Assembly: GCA_027924585.1 (NCBI GenBank)
Contig: BSBM01000461.1
Location: forward strand, 6,533,501 to 6,597,500
DNA: 64,000 bases
Direction: 5' to 3'
From: Larix kaempferi
Taxonomy: Eukaryota; Streptophyta; Pinopsida; Pinales; Pinaceae
The translations under genes were made by a program, and so were the position numbers. Below are positions 1 to 11,864 of the stretch, piece after piece; positions within the stretch are counted from its first letter, which is position 1; every line of letters starts with the position of its first letter. The notes under the pieces are model-generated. The model ran no database searches. It saw only the letters and a list, made by a program, of their open reading frames with translations, and was not told the origin of the DNA.

Positions 1-180
1 AATTGTTTTTTATAGATGTTGAAGTTATATGCCTTGGCCTCTTCAGATATACCAATTCTAAAAACTGAAACTATCTCTTTAACTTCCAGAATTTACACGT
101 TGTAACTAACATTTTAACTGTCTCTTTGAATTCCAGAGTTTACACGATGTAACTGACTAATTAAAAATATGTTTGTGAGT

Positions 181-690
181 CGTAGCTTGCTTGAGTCACG
201 GCTGTTTGAGTCATAGCTATTTCAACCAATTGCTAATTTGTAAAAAACCGACCGCAATAGTAAATCTGAGAATTACATGTTCAGAGAACCACTTGTATAG
301 CTCAAATCGTAGCTTTGTTTGGTAAGTTCCTCGCGAGTCAGGTAAATGAGAAAATTGTGCACAAAACCCAGGTCCCATATTTTTGAGATACGTCTCCCGT
401 TGTCCGCAAATCGAAACGTGAATCACTGTGTTCTTATCTAAGTCACGGTCGTCTGAGTCTCAGCCGTCTAAGTTACGGCTGTCTGAGTTGCAGCCGTCAG
501 AGTCACAGCTTGTCTGAGTCACAGCTATCTGAGTTATAGCTTACATGAGTTGCTGAGTCACAACTTGTCTGAGTCACAGCTGTCTGAGTTATAGCTTGTC
601 TGAGTTGCTAAGTCACAGCTTGTCTGAGTCACAGCTGTCTGAGTTATAGCTTGTCTGAGTTGCTGAGTCACAACTTGTCTAACAACATTC
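181..690. repeat. Tandem array of TGAGTCA-containing 55-bp units
   Basis: From about 454 to 690 a 55-bp unit recurs; the word CTTGTCTGAGTC or its variants starts at 509, 564, 619 and 674. Each unit is built from shorter steps of about 15 bp of the form GTCTGAGTCACAGC. Looser copies of the short step reach back to about 181. At least seven copies of the palindromic-core heptamer TGAGTCA lie in the region. No reading frame is conserved. I see nothing else in 1-180. Confidence 0.85.
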
Positions 691-754
691 TTTTCTTGTA
701 TTTAAAAACTCAGTCGTTGCTTTCCAACCATCAATGACAACTGAATCAAAGTGC

Positions 755-1335
755 CAATAGAGGTCCACCAAAAGGCCGCGCTAGTAGACTCTTCCCTTTT
801 GATATCCCAGTAGCCTTAGTTGAGGAATCATAATGGAAACCTTCCATTTTGACAGGTGGATTGGATTTAAAATTCCAACCTACGTCGATGGACCTTTGGT
901 TCCAGTATGGACCTCCGATTGCTAGATGTCCACCAAAAGGTCGCATTAGTAGACTCTTCCCTTTTGATATCCTGGTAGCCTCAGTCGGGGAATCATAATG
1001 GAAACGTTCAATTTTGTCAGGTGGATTGGATTTGAAACTCCAACCTATGCCGACGGACCTTTGGTTCCGGTATGGACCTCCGATCGCTGGAGGTCCACCA
1101 AAAGGCCGTGTCAGTAGACTCTTCCCTTTTGATATCTCAGTAACCTCAGTCGAGGAATCATAATGGAAACCTTCAATTTTTCCAGGTGGATTGGATTTGA
1201 AATTCCAACCTACGTCGACGGACCTTTGGTTCCGGTATGGACCTCCGATCACTGGAGGTCCACCAAAAGGTCATGTCAGTAGACTCTTCCCTTCTGATAT
1301 CTCGGTAGCCTCAATCGGGGAATCCCATTGGGAAA
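755..1335. repeat. 165-bp tandem repeat, 3.5 copies
   Basis: The word AGGTCCACCAAAAGG, or a one-base variant, starts at 761, 926, 1091 and 1256, exactly 165 bp apart. Since 165 is 55 codons, a minus-strand frame stays open through the first three copies (1252 down to 746). It encodes a 55-residue repeat with a conserved GGPYRNQRSV core and KGKSLL. The fourth copy has an in-frame TGA where the others have an Arg codon. On the plus strand each unit except the last has a TAA. I recognise neither frame, so coding status is undecided. Confidence 0.85.
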
Positions 1336-1353
1336 TTGGGGAATTGAAGGGAT

Positions 1354-1569
1354 TCAATCCCAGGTGCCCTTCAGTGGGTCATACAGAGTTAGCACATAAA
1401 TGGGGGCGCTTTGCCACTTATCCTTATCTGAATACACTTGACGAAAAGCTTGGATCAAACGTATTAATTGCTCGCTAGTCTCGGAGATCTTTTTGTCTTC
1501 ATAGAACCAGGGGCTACTCAGCGTAGGGTCGCAGCTTCTGCACACAACACACAACTTTGACATTATCAT
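1354..1569 (-). pseudogene. Unrecognised short ORF next to the 165-bp array
   Basis: A 71-codon minus-strand frame has a CVVC pair near its start and an ordinary amino-acid mix (aromatic and charged residues spread evenly), unlike the low-complexity shadow frames around it. I do not recognise a domain. It lies directly beside the 165-bp array and may be part of the same decayed gene or transposon. With no start context, no splice evidence and no family, this is only a candidate fragment. Confidence 0.2.
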
Positions 1570-2870
1570 GTGACTTGTAAGTCACTCTGAGCAGGCACTC
1601 TCGACCAATTTTGTCAAGAATATTAAGGATAATATCCATTTATGTCACTTCAAATTCTCAAATTGCTCAAATTAAACAAAAAGCAGTGGATAATTAAATG
1701 ACAGAGACAAGAAAGTGTTTAGCTATTGCTAAAAACAAATAAAAGCTAGACCAATCAATATAGAGGGAAAGAAATGAACAAAGGGAAATGAAAAAATATT
1801 TTATACTCTTTAATATTTCTTTTTTCTTTTTTATTGTGTTGGTGTATATATATTTTTAATATTTATTTTTTATTCTGTTCGTTTATATATATTATTTACT
1901 TTTCTCATATTTATTTAGCCAAAAACCAATATTTATATTTGCATTAATTACGCCGAAGGCATTTCACCAATGAGAAGCATGACCATCCACGTCTGCTAGA
2001 TTCCTTGTTTATGGAGCGAATGGAATCCCACCACATGTTTTCTGCTTTGGCCCTCCAGATTTATAACTGCTATGGCTTCTCCGTGCATGTTTTTTTTTCG
2101 CTGCACTCCTCCACGCCCAAGACTTGACAGTAGACTATCTAATTCATGCTAGTACATTGACGTGATCCTGGTACATTAGCCAGTCTTTTGTGTACGGTGA
2201 TTGCAAGAAAAAAAAGGAGTGCCAACTATTGTTGTCGATCCATTATTGTCATGAATCTTCCAGCCAAAGGAGGAGAGTTGACTGTCTAAAACAAGCTGAC
2301 CAAGTTTGAAGACCATGCCGATTATATCCGACCATGCTGACCCATCTACAGAAGTTATGCACTGTTTGCTGATGTAAAGAACTTTTATGCAGTTGCTTAC
2401 TCGTCCGTCAGAGGCTTAATATTTCCTAGGCATAATCCTGTCGATTGCTCTTATAAACTAGGCATAATGATACAAATTTCCTATACGGCTTGTTAAAAAA
2501 TAGTCAAAATAACTACATGTTTGGAAAGCCTACAACTATAGTCTTATGAATTTCCGCTGACTTTACCGACATATACACTTCGTGTTCAAATAAAGAAACT
2601 CTTTGCCCATATCATGACATAGTACTTTAAACTTTTTTATATCAGTAAATTGACAGAGTAGTTCGAATTTGTTGTTAATATTTCATATTCTGAGTTGTTG
2701 ATATTACACAATCTGAAATCTGAGTGTAACAGGGATAGTTGAATACATTGAATCTACTATCTACTTATACAATAAAAATTTTGAATAATGAAAATTTAAA
2801 ATTTTACCAAAAATTAAATTACTAGACTTATGGCTTACATTAAAAAAAATAGTGGCAAAATATTATCAAA
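1570..2870. other. Intergenic, AT-rich, no gene seen
   Basis: No supported gene. Positions 1790-1930 are an AT-rich stretch (ATATTTTATA, TTTAATATTTC and TATATATAT words). It recurs in diverged form at about 9930-10040 and 10,660-10,750, so it is a dispersed low-complexity repeat. Confidence 0.5.
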
Positions 2871-2874
2871 TGGA

Positions 2875-3306
2875 TTAAGCTAAACTATAGAGGAAATGCA
2901 TTTTTTTTGTGGAATATGGCAACGTGATTTTTGCTAGGAGACTATTCCCACCAATCCATAACTCCAGGAGAGATGTGCACTTGCGCAGAGCAGTTAGAAT
3001 AGTTCCATTAAGACCATTCTCAGACAAAATGACATGTTCGAAATCGACAAGATGACCGACCTCTGTTGGTATGGTACCCATCAATAGTTGTCTATATGAA
3101 AGGTCGATCCATCGAAGACGTGCGCATTTGCACAGCGCTTTAGGAATCGATCCTCCCAGGATATAGTTATAGCTGAGGTCAAGAACTCTCACTGCTTTAA
3201 GCTGCCCGTATATTGATGGAATTCGTCCATTGAAATAATTACCAGAAAGATTCAACGTATGCAATAAGGAAAGGTTGCTCAAATAGGGGAAAGAGTACCT
3301 CCCAAT
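2875..3306 (-). pseudogene. Leucine-rich-repeat fragment (plant receptor-like type)
   Basis: About 140 codons on the minus strand show four to five consecutive plant-type LRR units of the pattern LxxLxLSxNxLxGxIP. Visible pieces include LNLSGNYFNGRIP, LDLSYN, GSIPKALCKC and GTIPTEVGHL. Such repeats form the ectodomain of LRR receptor kinases and receptor-like proteins and bind peptides or other receptors. A stop lies just upstream of the first unit (TAA before ITIGRYSFPYLS), and no signal peptide, transmembrane segment or kinase follows. It is a fragment of a receptor gene about one tenth of the usual length. The LRRNT-like piece at 7605 lies on the opposite strand, so the two do not form one gene. 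Confidence 0.75.
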
Positions 3307-3939
3307 TGTAATTTAGGTTTGACAGGAAGCTGAAAATGTCTCCATAGCTTGTCGAGGTTCGACAAGAAGAGGACGCTAACTTGCCATGCAATTTTTTTTT
3401 AAACACGTCGACCTTTTGTTGCTTACTTCGACCTTGGTTTCGGTGACATTACCAAGGGCTACACCATCAGTTGAAGTTTATTGTCTCGATAGACTATGTG
3501 TGCCGTGTCAAAGCACTAGTTAGACACTTGCAACCTTTTTTTTACGTAGTTGTTGATTGCAGTTTCAAAAGTTTGTCGGGTTGACAGTCGACTGGAAATG
3601 CTCAATCGACTGGGTGCAGTTGACAAGCACTTAGTCTGACAAGAAGCAATCAGTCAATAGGATGTAGTTGGCCATCGAGTTTTAAAGCAATTAGAAGATA
3701 TTGGGCCTGCTATTGTCAAACATGTTATAATAATGCTCAATGAATGCCTTGGCAACCTCGTCTAAATACCGCTCCATAGTATTGTCCAGAATTGTATAGC
3801 ATGTACTGGCCACCACAATATTTTCTTGACACTAAATTAGTTGACACAATATTTTCACTTCCTATAAGGTGAATCCGGGTCGACATGTTTAAGGTTAGGG
3901 TTAGTTTAATGGACACTTCCAATATGTTGTTTAAAGTTG

Positions 3940-4075
3940 TTTTTACAAAATCACATCGCGGTAATGAAGCATTTTCAGACTATTTGCAGGTAACTTTAGT
4001 TCATGAAATTTATGTTTATGTTAATAATTTCTCCCGAATAGTCGGCTTCCGATTGGTCATGGTCTGACCACCCCC
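3940..4075. repeat. Dispersed repeat R1, copy 1
   Basis: The segment beginning AAATCACATCGCGGTAATG and continuing through GGTCTGACCACCCCC recurs at 8427-8556 with moderate divergence. A 5' part of it recurs at about 5134-5195. No coding capacity seen. Confidence 0.7.
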
Positions 4076-4854
4076 TTTCTGTTGACCCTTCGACAGATTT
4101 TGCTACTTTCGATTTCCTGACCACTTCCTTTTAGTCGAATTAAATCCGACCAGTCCATTCGACTAAAGTTTATCGACAACCCCATTGTCGACCTCATCAA
4201 CTCTCGCTGGAATAAATAAGATGAAATGGTGAATTGGTCAAAAGCATTGTTCTAATGCTGATCAAACAGTTAGACAATGTTGAGTTTAATTTTAGAAAGC
4301 ATGTGTAACATCAAGCTACCTGCAACTTCACTTTAAATAAAGTCTCAATAAAGCGTAGTCTAAGATGTCCATTTTCTACTAAATCTCGGAAACAACGAGG
4401 AGAAAATTTGGTTGGTTTTCCCAAGACTGTCGGTTGCTCACTGCTAGATGACTCTCGACCTTATCCATCGATCAAAGCTTTTTCAGAAATGTCCACTCGA
4501 CCAGGTACTTCACTGACTATTATCCACATCTTGGTCGGTAACGTGATCGACTGATTAAGCATTATCGACCAGCTAGTTCACATCTTATGTCAGGTAATGT
4601 CCAAATATACCTTGACTTCACGCCGACTGCTTGATGACCATTTAGTGGATGGTTTTGGATATTTACTATCCAAATTGAGTTCGACCAAATGTGTAGCTCA
4701 TCTTATATCTCATTATGCTAATTCGATTCTTGATAATGTCAAACTCTTCACTCGACCAGGTAATGTCAACACTGACTTCTGCAGTCTATTCGTCGAACAG
4801 AACAGTAAGTCATGTGCGAATTATAATCCATTCGATGATAATTCTAGTTCTCCA

Positions 4855-4955
4855 TGAATTTCAAACTAAAACTCAGGCAAAACTACAAATATTTGAAAAA
4901 TAAATTAGGTTAGTGCGCAGCTCTGATGAACAAGTATTTAGTTTATATAGACATA
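4855..4955. repeat. Dispersed repeat R2, copy 1
   Basis: The segment from TGAATTTCAAACT to TTTATATAGACATAA recurs at 5190-5291 with few differences. In the second copy it is fused to the truncated R1 copy on its left and to the TLC pseudogene on its right. Confidence 0.75.
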
Positions 4956-5133
4956 AAGCAAATAAATTTTAATTATAAATCCATACTTCAAATATTTAGT
5001 GAATATTGTCAACAACTCGCAATTAATAGAGTAAATTTTGCTCGTGGAGTGATTATACTTCTGTCAATGGTTCCAATCGCCCATCGGAGCTTCCGTTTAG
5101 TATAACTGATCTAGCATGCCGAGAATTGACAAA

Positions 5134-5291
5134 ATCACGTCGTGGTAATGAAGCATTTTCAGACTATTTGCAGCTAACGTTAGTTCGAGAAATTTCAAAC
5201 TCAAACTCAAGCAAAACTACAAATATTTCAAAAAGAAATTAGGTTAGTGTGCAACTCTGATGAACAAGTATTTAGTTTATATAGACATAAT
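5134..5291. repeat. Mosaic of truncated R1 joined to R2
   Basis: Bases 5134-5195 match the first half of R1 and 5190-5291 match R2. The two join within a shared AATTT, which suggests a microhomology-mediated junction. The right edge at TAGACATAA abuts the TLC pseudogene. Confidence 0.6.
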
Positions 5292-5293
5292 AA

Positions 5294-5959
5294 GGCTTCC
5301 GACACTGGAAGCCTTATGACCGTGCAGGAGATTCTAGCTGTTTCATTTCGTTGGCTCATGGCACACCTACTGAATTTTTAGTTGCCTACTACATGCTAAA
5401 ATCACCTCTGGAGCTTGCCAGGAAAAACACCCCTTTAGAGAATGCAATTATGGAATTCAGCATTGCTTATTTCTTAGTCGACTCGATGCATTACCTGGTT
5501 TTCTTTCCCGATGATTTTGTCTTCATAGAACATCATATGGCTACATTTTTTGCAATGGCATCCTGTCTCTACTATGTTGGTCACAGGGGTTTAAGTATTA
5601 TGTCTCTCCTCTTTTTGGCAGAAATTACCAGTGCCTATCAAAATGCCTGGACTCTTGCTTGAATTGCTAGGCTAGAATCCTCACAGGTTGCCCTGATTTA
5701 TTAAATTTTGTCTCCCTTGTTTTATTCATTCTATACCCTTATTCGAGGATTTGTTTCCCCCATTCTTATCTATAACCTAGCTCAGTTCTACATTGATGGA
5801 AAAGTCGATGATGTCATTCCAAGGTGGTTGGCATGTTGTTGGATCGCCATAGTGGCTATGGAAATACTTGAAAGTATGGCATGGATTCGTAATCTACGGA
5901 TTGAGTTATTCAGATACAATGCTCAGACATGGTCAGATAAGTGTATCAAGACGATGTGA
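5294..5959 (+). pseudogene. 5'-truncated TLC-domain protein pseudogene
   Basis: One plus-strand frame runs about 220 codons and reads as a plant TLC-domain (TRAM/LAG1/CLN8) membrane protein of the At5g14285 type. Recognisable segments are FRHWKPYDR near the start, HGTPTEFLVAYY, DSMHYLVFFPDD, FIEHHMATFFAM, LFLAEITSAYQNAWTL, and a C-terminal VIPRWL transmembrane segment. The conserved HH within FIEHHMAT is present. The family's multi-pass proteins have roles in membrane lipid handling that are poorly defined in plants. Two in-frame stops break it: TGA at 5660-5662 and TAA at 5702-5704. The homology starts without the expected N-terminal transmembrane segment, at a junction with repeat R2. No intron is visible. 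It could be a retrocopy, but I see no poly(A) tail. Confidence 0.8.
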
Positions 5960-7600
5960 AATCAACATCAGGTGAGACAGCCCCGCATTGTAGGAATTCT
6001 GTCATCTTCCCACCAATGAGGGATGTTTACACTGAGTGACATCTACCATGTTCTATTTTAATTTTTGGGCACCTAAGGAAGGAATAAGCAATTTCTGGGT
6101 GGCTATTCCTTTTCTCCTCACTAAGGATCTCTTCTTATTCTGTAAGTAATTTCCTGTAATGTAATCATTCTTATCTCTACCGAGGTCACAAAATGGTCTA
6201 GGAGACCTATGAAATGGTCTTTATGAGATCTGTGAATAATGGAAAAAGTTTTAGAAGTGCAAAGTGATGATATGAAATTGCAAATAATGTTCGCCTCTTT
6301 AAATGGCTTGTTCTTTCCCCATTATGTTTTTATAATGGTCTATCAGATCTATGAATACTGGAAAAAAATTTAAAAGTGCAAAGTGATGATATGAAATTGT
6401 AAATATTGTTCGTCTCTTTAAATGGCATGTTTTTTCCTCATTCAGTTTTTATCAAGTACTATTTTAGTGTTATTTTAAATTTTCATTCATTGTGATAGAG
6501 AAGGCTTCTGGCAATTTCTTATCTAGTGTATTTCTATACCTCCTTTTTGAACTTGAGGCTTCATTCTAGGAACTGCTCTGAGCTACACATTCTTGTATTT
6601 ACAAACCCAGATAACGTAGAGTTGGAATATTCAAGTATTAGTTCTTACTCAAGTAATCTGTTGAGAATGAATGAGTTCTATTTCTTGAAATTGCGAAATC
6701 TTCTCTAATTGAAAGAATCCAATGGAGGAATCAAAACATTTATTAACTTTAGATGATTGTTGGAGGAATCAACTTATTTCAATCTTAGACAATTGTTAGA
6801 AATCAATTTTAATTTACTGGCTTGGATTGGGTAGAAAAGACATTACATACTATTGTTCATTTCCAATCCATGGAAGGGGATGTTATACTTTTTTTTATTG
6901 GCATATCTTAATCATGAAGAATTTTTTGTGAAATCTTAAGATGTCTGGTTCTTCTGCAATGTGCATTGAACGTGGAATTCTCCATCCTCCATTTTCTCTT
7001 TATTTAGTGAGTTGCTAGGATCTCCTCGTTATCTTGCTACCTGGAATTATTCAATATGCATAAAAATATGTGGATTGTCTCCGTACAAGTCTCCATTTTT
7101 TGTCCAAACTATGCCAAAGTTTGGATATCGACCATATTGACCATAATTCACTCGACTGATTTAGTATCGACCACAAATTTTATATGTCAACCAAAATTTG
7201 TCATCCACCATAATTCACATTTGGTCAATGACCAGGATTCACAAATTTTATATCGACCATAATTCACCTAATGTCGACTGGTTAGGGTGAATCCACATGT
7301 CGACCAGGATTCACAAATTTTATATCAACCACAAATATTAAACTAACCCTAAAAATTTATATTGACCAGGTCACCGTCGACCTGGAAGTTACATTGGCCA
7401 ATTTTTTAAGCTTTTATCTTAAATTAAAATGGGTTTTACTACATGAAACTGAACTTTAACCCATTGTAAAATAGATCATGACCTATAGGATGAATATACT
7501 TCAACTTATGCTGAAGAATCCTACCTATGAATAGTTAATAAACAAATCCGATTGAAAAGCGTTGCCGACAGAAAACTAAGATTAGATTCCGCTAGACACA
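5960..7600. other. Intergenic; includes a 117-bp tandem duplication
   Basis: No supported gene. About 6222-6340 and 6341-6455 are two tandem copies of a roughly 117-bp segment sharing AAGTGCAAAGTGATGATATG and TCTTTAAATGGC. Positions 7100-7400 are rich in TCGACC and ATTCAC words, like the 3.3-4.8 kb region. Confidence 0.55.
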
Positions 7601-7604
7601 TCGA

Positions 7605-7790
7605 TTGTGTATTTCCAGCCAGGTCACAAGTATTGGTTATAGATGTGAAGGTGGTCTCCAAATTACCAAAGAGATCGAGAAGTCCTGGGTGAAATCTTTC
7701 GAGGATGGGATTGACACTAACCCTTGCAAATGGCCCGGTGTGAAGTGCAATGATCCCCGTCATGGTATAAGGATAGATATTCTCATGTTG
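7605..7790 (+). pseudogene. Possible LRR N-terminal cap fragment
   Basis: A plus-strand frame contains KSWVKSFEDGIDTNPCKWPGVKCND. That is the W...NPC.W.GV.C signature of the N-terminal cap before plant LRR arrays. No LRR units follow: the frame runs into unrelated residues after about 7790. No ATG or signal peptide was found upstream. It may come from the same kind of receptor gene as the antisense LRR fragment at 2875-3306, but orientation and distance rule out one simple gene. Confidence 0.4.
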
Positions 7791-7799
7791 ATATTTGAT

Positions 7800-10610
7800 A
7801 TTGTACTTGCAAGTAAGTACAATATGTTTGGAATCGGAGTGCTCTTATGGTCGATATTTAGACTCCCTATCACCTGCGAGCCTTCGATAGGTTAGGAGTG
7901 TCGACAGGTCGCGATCCCCGACAGCTTCATCCTTGACAAGTTCGTGACCTCGTCTACAAAGTGGAAAATAAAAGGGAATTTATTTGCACGAAATCAAGCA
8001 ATCACAACGTAAATTTGGATGGTAAGCTACATCGTTTAAAAAGCCAACTATTCTGACAGATCATACTATTTTATGGCAAATTGAGTTGAGAAGGTAGATA
8101 CGCTTTTCTTGGTTTGTTGAGCGATTTTAATGGAGCAATAGATTGGGTTGATATTGATGTGTGAATATGGTTGATGCTAAGCTTTATTCGGCCCTCTTAG
8201 TTAATGTTATTATTGGCCCAACCATTGTCGTTGCACTAATGAGAACACCGTAATGAACATGTTAATGTATAGTACATAAATGAAAAAGATTTATTGTTAC
8301 AGATTCACTTCTCATAATAATTATTGTTATTACAGAAATGTTATTATTGGGACAACCATTGTCGTTGCACTAATGACAACACCGTAATGAACATGATAAT
8401 GCATGGCGCAGAATTGTTTTTATAGAATCACGTCATGGTAATGAAGCATTTTCAATCTATTTGTAGGTAACGTTATTTCAGGAAATTTATGTTTCTGTTA
8501 ATAAATTCTCCCATAATACTCGGCTTCTGACTGGTCGTGGTCTGGCCACCCCCTTTTGTTGCTAGTCCTCGATCGTTATTTCATCAACACAAGTAATCTG
8601 TCGACTCGAAGAAGTCCGAACGACTATAGCAATCATTAGCCCATTAACGCCGATGACTACAATGACCAAGATGTCCACTGATGAGAATACAATTGTTTTT
8701 TTTTGGAGATTGGTGGATAGAAAGATGACTATGACAACCGATCAAACTTCCGTCCAAAGCAATTGGTCATTGTAGAGCAATCAATCGATTAACCTTTTTG
8801 ATGTTATTGTTTCAGAGAACCTTGTGCTGACTACCACGATTGACCACCAACTATCTCAGTTGACAATTAGACATGGGAAAAGCAATTTAATGGAGTTTTG
8901 TCATGATCCGCCAACCACCTGTAAAATAACATAAAGGTTCTCTTTATTTTTGTGTTTGGAAAAGCGACTTGCTTTGTCGTTTCATAACAATATATACGTT
9001 CCACATGTAATAATATGTCTTGTTGAGTCATAATGTTGTCAAAGTTAATATGTAGTCAATGTTATACTTGGAGAGGTAACATCTATGGTCAATCCAAAAT
9101 ATAGTCGAAGCACACTTGGTCAGTATGTAAAATGGGTTGGTTGTTCAAAATTAATTATAGTCGAAGCAACAAGTGGTCAGGTATATAAAAAAGTGGTCGA
9201 GTCACTATCATATGAAAACTATAGTCAAAGCTCGACTTGTAAATTTTGGTCGAGTCGAGTCAGCTTCACACACCCGTCTGCCAACAAATCCTCCAAAGAT
9301 GTCAATGGATCCATACTTGGAAGCTCTTCTACAAGGTGACAAAAATATAAGGAGAAATACGGCATTGCTCAGTGATGACTCAAGGGATTGCTCACACACA
9401 AATTGGACGGAAGAGAACAAGCCGATCTTGAAATAACTGACGAAGAACCTAAACACTAAAATAACTACAGAACTTGGGAAGCATAAGAAACAAGGGAGAA
9501 CCTAGGAAATAATCATGGAGTTGGTTTTGGAAGAATAGGTAGAGGTTGTAGGTACCAATCATTCTTTGATTCTTTGAGTTTTTTTATTCATGGCAACTAG
9601 GGGAATTATGGATTTTGGCCATCTAGCAATATTCATTAAGACAACCAACTATTGTCATGAATCCATTCGATCATTAAGCCGACTATATTCATTAAGCCAG
9701 CCAAATATAGGAATCTAGCAATATTCATTAAGCCTCAGACCATTTTTATGGAGATTAAGCCATTTTGATGGAGGTTAATGCCTGTGCTTATGTTTTCTTC
9801 CTTCTAACTTTCCTCTTTTCCTAGCAGCATTCATTTTTGTCCCTAAAGGGGAAAATGCTAGTTATTTATAATGATACCAGTGATTGAATGGATATACAAT
9901 ATTTTTTCAAATAAAATAATTTACAAGTTTATTAATATTATAAGTAAAATTTTATTTTCAAAATATTTTATAATTTTTAATATTTCTCTTTTTTATTACC
10001 ATGGTATATATATATTAATATTTCTCTTTTTTATTCACTGTAGTGCATGGAATTATGGACTTGAACAGTGTTTGGCATTTGTGCCATGTTAATTGTTGTT
10101 TTTTATAATATAGTTTTACACCTAAATCAAGTGCTTTTCCTAAATTTTTAACATTTACCATCTTATTGAACAACTTTTCACTCCCACATTGACACTATTC
10201 TGACATATTCCCAACAACTTTTTATTCCTTGATGTGTAGTACTACATCTGACATCTGCACGTTGTGTGACACAACCGAAGTAGTACTGAAATCTGACATT
10301 GGCACGCTTTGTGACACAACCCATTTTCATACGATTTGTCTAAAACTACTACGATTTTGTCTGGAGGAAATCATTTTTTTAGACACGAATTTGATGGAAT
10401 CTGGGATAGAATTTTTAGAATCTCAAATAACAGTATAAATCCTGGATAACTTGGATGTCTTGGGGGTTTTCCAGGGTGCTGAATTCATCTAGATATTCAG
10501 AAAAATGATTTAATCAACACAAATCGCCATATTTTTAGATTTCATATTGCCGGATTCTAACCAAGTTTTGGTCGGACAAGCGAAATCGTCGACTTATGTG
10601 GACCTTTTAT

Positions 10611-10649
<39 letters not shown>

Positions 10650-10731
10650 TTCAATTTTTACTAATAATATAAGTAAAATTTTATTTTCAAATATTTTATA
10701 TTCTTTAATATGCCTCTTTTTATTGTGTTGG

Positions 10732-10770
<39 letters not shown>

Positions 10771-11235
10771 TTTAAATCATTTTTTTTAAATAAAAAAGCA
10801 CCTATAGTTCTTCTCTATCATCTTGAAGTCCTTTATTGATTGTGGGAACAATTTGTCAAGATTTACAACGTTTTTCTATAATCCAACAAACGTTAGATAA
10901 AAGGAAATTAAGCCTCACTCACCTCAGTGAGAAATCCAAAATACATATGAAAGAATGCATAAATACTTTGTTTCACTTTGTTACTTAGAAGAAACCAAAT
11001 AAAATGCAATCCTTGAGTCGACTCTCACCATCCATTTCTATCCAAGCAAAGTGATGGTCCTCAGTAATGACATCTTTTGAACTGATTTTTTTTTATCACA
11101 ATTCTAACCTTTTTTACTCTTTTCTAAGCCTCCGTTTACCTTTTTAGTATCTAGATGATAATTTTGGCATAAAGGTATATTTTGTTGCATTTTATCATGT
11201 TTTGTTGATTAGTTGACAAATAATTTAGGATATAT
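7800..11235. other. Intergenic; duplications and AT-rich repeats
   Basis: No supported gene. Contents seen: a tandem duplication of about 135 bp around CAACCATTGTCGTTGCACTAA (8206-8340 and 8341-8410 onward); an R1 copy at 8427-8556; TCGAC-rich DNA at 8560-9250; AT-rich repeat copies at 9930-10,040 and 10,660-10,750. Confidence 0.5.
10609..10771. repeat. (TA)n and (TG)n microsatellites
   Basis: An interrupted TA dinucleotide run covers about 10,611-10,650. A second TA run changes into about a dozen TG units at 10,731-10,771. Both lie in or beside a copy of the dispersed AT-rich repeat. Confidence 0.9.
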
Positions 11236-11864
11236 ATGATCATAACTACCTATAGAATGTGCAGATTCTTGGTGCTATATGAAAATAAAGAAGACTTTGT
11301 ATTGCTCATCATTCTTTACTATGGATACTCACCACGGAACCCTACAAGTAGTACCATGGAATCCTTATTGGGGATAGCGTACATGAGGTACTATGGAAGT
11401 TATATTGCAGATACTCTAGAGGAGGTACTATGGAGGCTATATTGCGAATACTCTATAAGCACTAGTATGGAAAATCTACAGGTAGTACCGTAGAAAGTCT
11501 ACGAGATTTTCTACACATAGTTTTGTGAATGATACAAGGATATTTTGGATCCAGCCTCAAGAGAGGATAAGATTACATCCCATATTTTGTGCCTAGGACA
11601 CCACATGGATACACGACAAGAATATATGAAGTCTAAGAAGGATTTGATTGCATGACACTTGGCATGTATTTCTAGTCGACAATTTAAACAATAATTTATG
11701 TTTTGTAATGAAGGCATTTGCAATGATAGTTTAGTTAGTTGTACACTCAATTAGGATTCCTAATTATATGACATTTTTATTTAATACTTATGATAGAAAA
11801 CTTGAAAATACCTAATATTTGAGTAGGTACAAAATAACATCTCAGATATAGATATTTAGGGGAT
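11236..11864 (+). repeat. Left part of element E LTR (boundary uncertain)
   Basis: This is the upstream half of an LTR split by element B. Removing B and one CACTA copy joins 11,861-11,869 to 49,360 and re-creates a TATA box (GGATCACTA plus TATAAAAG). The right half runs on to the primer-binding site at 50,325. The left edge was not located; 11,236 is a guess. Two 40-bp near-copies of GAGGTACTATGGA(A/G) occur at about 11,385-11,465. Confidence 0.45.

Larger units (their letters stand above)
3310..5290. other. Intergenic, rich in TCGAC words and dispersed repeats
   Basis: No supported gene. The pentamer TCGAC and its complement GTCGA recur far more often than in neighbouring DNA (for example 3350-3650, 4060-4200, 4440-4580). 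Two dispersed repeats, R1 and R2, are listed separately. Short ORFs here look like chance. Confidence 0.5.

Noticed and set aside
454-1335. Relation between the 55-bp and 165-bp (3 x 55) arrays
   Set aside because: The numbers are suggestive but the unit sequences share no similarity that I can see.
2875-7895. LRR fragment and LRRNT-like fragment as one receptor gene
   Set aside because: They lie on opposite strands 4.3 kb apart and face away from each other; no kinase or signal peptide is present.
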